From: an uncultured Sutterella sp.
GTDB taxonomy: Bacteria; Pseudomonadota; Gammaproteobacteria; Burkholderiales; Burkholderiaceae_F
Assembly (NCBI GenBank): GCA_900552195.1
Contig: URYO01000076.1
Location: forward strand, 1 to 6,368
DNA length: 6,368 nt
Reading direction: 5' to 3'
The number at the start of each line of letters is the position of its first letter. Positions within the stretch are counted from its first letter, which is position 1. This document shows, piece by piece, positions 5,909-6,368 of this stretch. The position numbers were made by a program, and so were the translations under genes. The notes below the pieces were generated by a model that was not told where the DNA came from, did no database searches, and saw nothing but the letters and a program-made list of their open reading frames with translations.

Positions 5909-5946
5909 AAAAGCGCTCGGGAATTGAAGTTCCCTGAGCGCTTTTT
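5909..5946. terminator. Bidirectional intrinsic terminator between rpsJ and apbE
   Basis: A long stem of about 15 bp with one bulged T: AAAAGCGCTC-GGGAA pairs with TTCCC-T-GAGCGCTTTT around a 6-base loop (5924-5929). It is flanked by an A run on the left and five T on the right (5942-5946), so it should end plus-strand transcripts escaping the first terminator and also the convergent apbE transcript, whose stop is 15 bases away. Confidence 0.8.
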
Positions 5947-5960
5947 GCAATTTGAAGTCT

Positions 5961-6368
5961 TTATTTTTGTTTGAGATCGGCAAAGGCAATCTTGCCCTTC
6001 GGCGGAATGATGTCGACTGTCATATCTTTGTCGATGATATTGACGATCTTGGACGCCGAATTGGTCATAGCGACATGCTTGAGGTCTTCGGAGAGTAATA
6101 CGGCTTTCAGATCCGGATGTTTCTGAAGATACTCAATTGCGCCGGACCAGCCCATGACGAAGAGGGCAGTGCACAAAGCGTCAGCTTTAGCTGAATTGTC
6201 ATCAATGATCGTCACTGAAGATAAAGTGGCGGGAACGGGTTTGCCGGTTTTCGGATTCAGGATGTGATGGTATTTAACGCCGTCTTTAATGAAGAACTTT
6301 TCATAGTCGCCTGAGGTGACGACTGAAGTGTCCTTTAAGGGGACGACCGCGAAATATTCGCCTCTTTC
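5961..6368 (-). CDS. apbE: FAD:protein FMN transferase (ApbE family), C-terminal 135 residues
   Basis: The frame is open from the right edge to a TAA at 5961-5963, so the N-terminal part lies outside the window. ApbE transfers FMN from FAD to a Thr or Ser of exported or membrane flavoproteins such as NqrB/NqrC or RnfG, and usually acts in the periplasm as a lipoprotein. Visible signatures, numbered in the fragment, are VVTSGDYEKFF (16-26), YHHILNPKTGKPV (33-45) and the metal-binding block KADALCTALFVMG (61-73) with Asp63 and Thr67 four residues apart, as in characterised members. The tail after about residue 103 (NSASKIVNIIDKDMTVDIIP) looks longer and more divergent than usual. It converges on rpsJ across shared terminators. 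Its target protein and N-terminal signal cannot be seen here. Confidence 0.92.
   Translation of the reverse strand, partial: ERGEYFAVVPLKDTSVVTSGDYEKFFIKDGVKYHHILNPKTGKPVPATLSSVTIIDDNSAKADALCTALFVMGWSGAIEYLQKHPDLKAVLLSEDLKHVAMTNSASKIVNIIDKDMTVDIIPPKGKIAFADLKQK

Overview
The window looks like a chromosomal housekeeping region of a betaproteobacterium of the order Burkholderiales. The family Sutterellaceae (Parasutterella-like, moderate GC) is my best guess, but it rests on remembered gene order and protein style, not on a search. The evidence is the folE2-argS-membrane protein run, the Tyr(GTA)-Gly(TCC)-Thr(GGT)-tuf array with all three CCA ends encoded, a 396-residue EF-Tu, a tRNA-Gly close to the usual betaproteobacterial one, and a rpsJ gene directly behind tuf.

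Layout. The left half (positions 1-2898) is a minus-strand operon-like run: folE2 (GTP cyclohydrolase IB), then argS (arginyl-tRNA synthetase, 29 bp later), then 12 bp later a small single-pass membrane protein resembling the N-terminus of the FtsN/SPOR-type proteins that often follow argS. That last gene appears frameshifted: its annotated frame ends in an atypical tail, while another frame stays open to the window edge and reads like normal protein. A divergent intergenic region of about 340 bp (2899-3238) separates this run from two small plus-strand membrane-protein genes (3239-3544 and 3550-3915) of unknown function.

A strong promoter (TTGTCA, 17 bp, TAGAAT, GC-rich discriminator) overlaps the 3' end of the second small gene. 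It probably drives the three tRNAs and tuf, and possibly rpsJ. Compact hairpins lie between tRNA-Tyr and tRNA-Gly and between tuf and rpsJ. Behind rpsJ are two intrinsic terminators, the second probably bidirectional. The 3' part of a convergent apbE gene (FAD:protein FMN transferase) runs off the right edge.

How the genes relate. Most of the window serves translation: tRNA charging (argS), elongator tRNAs, EF-Tu and ribosomal protein S10/NusE. FolE2 feeds tetrahydrofolate and possibly queuosine synthesis. ApbE modifies exported flavoproteins. I see no mobile element, CRISPR array, phage gene, defence system or convincing novel multi-gene system. The points most worth checking are the hybrid tuf neighbourhood (tRNAs on one side, rpsJ cut off from the rest of the S10 operon on the other), the apparent frameshift at the left edge, and the pair of uncharacterised membrane proteins.
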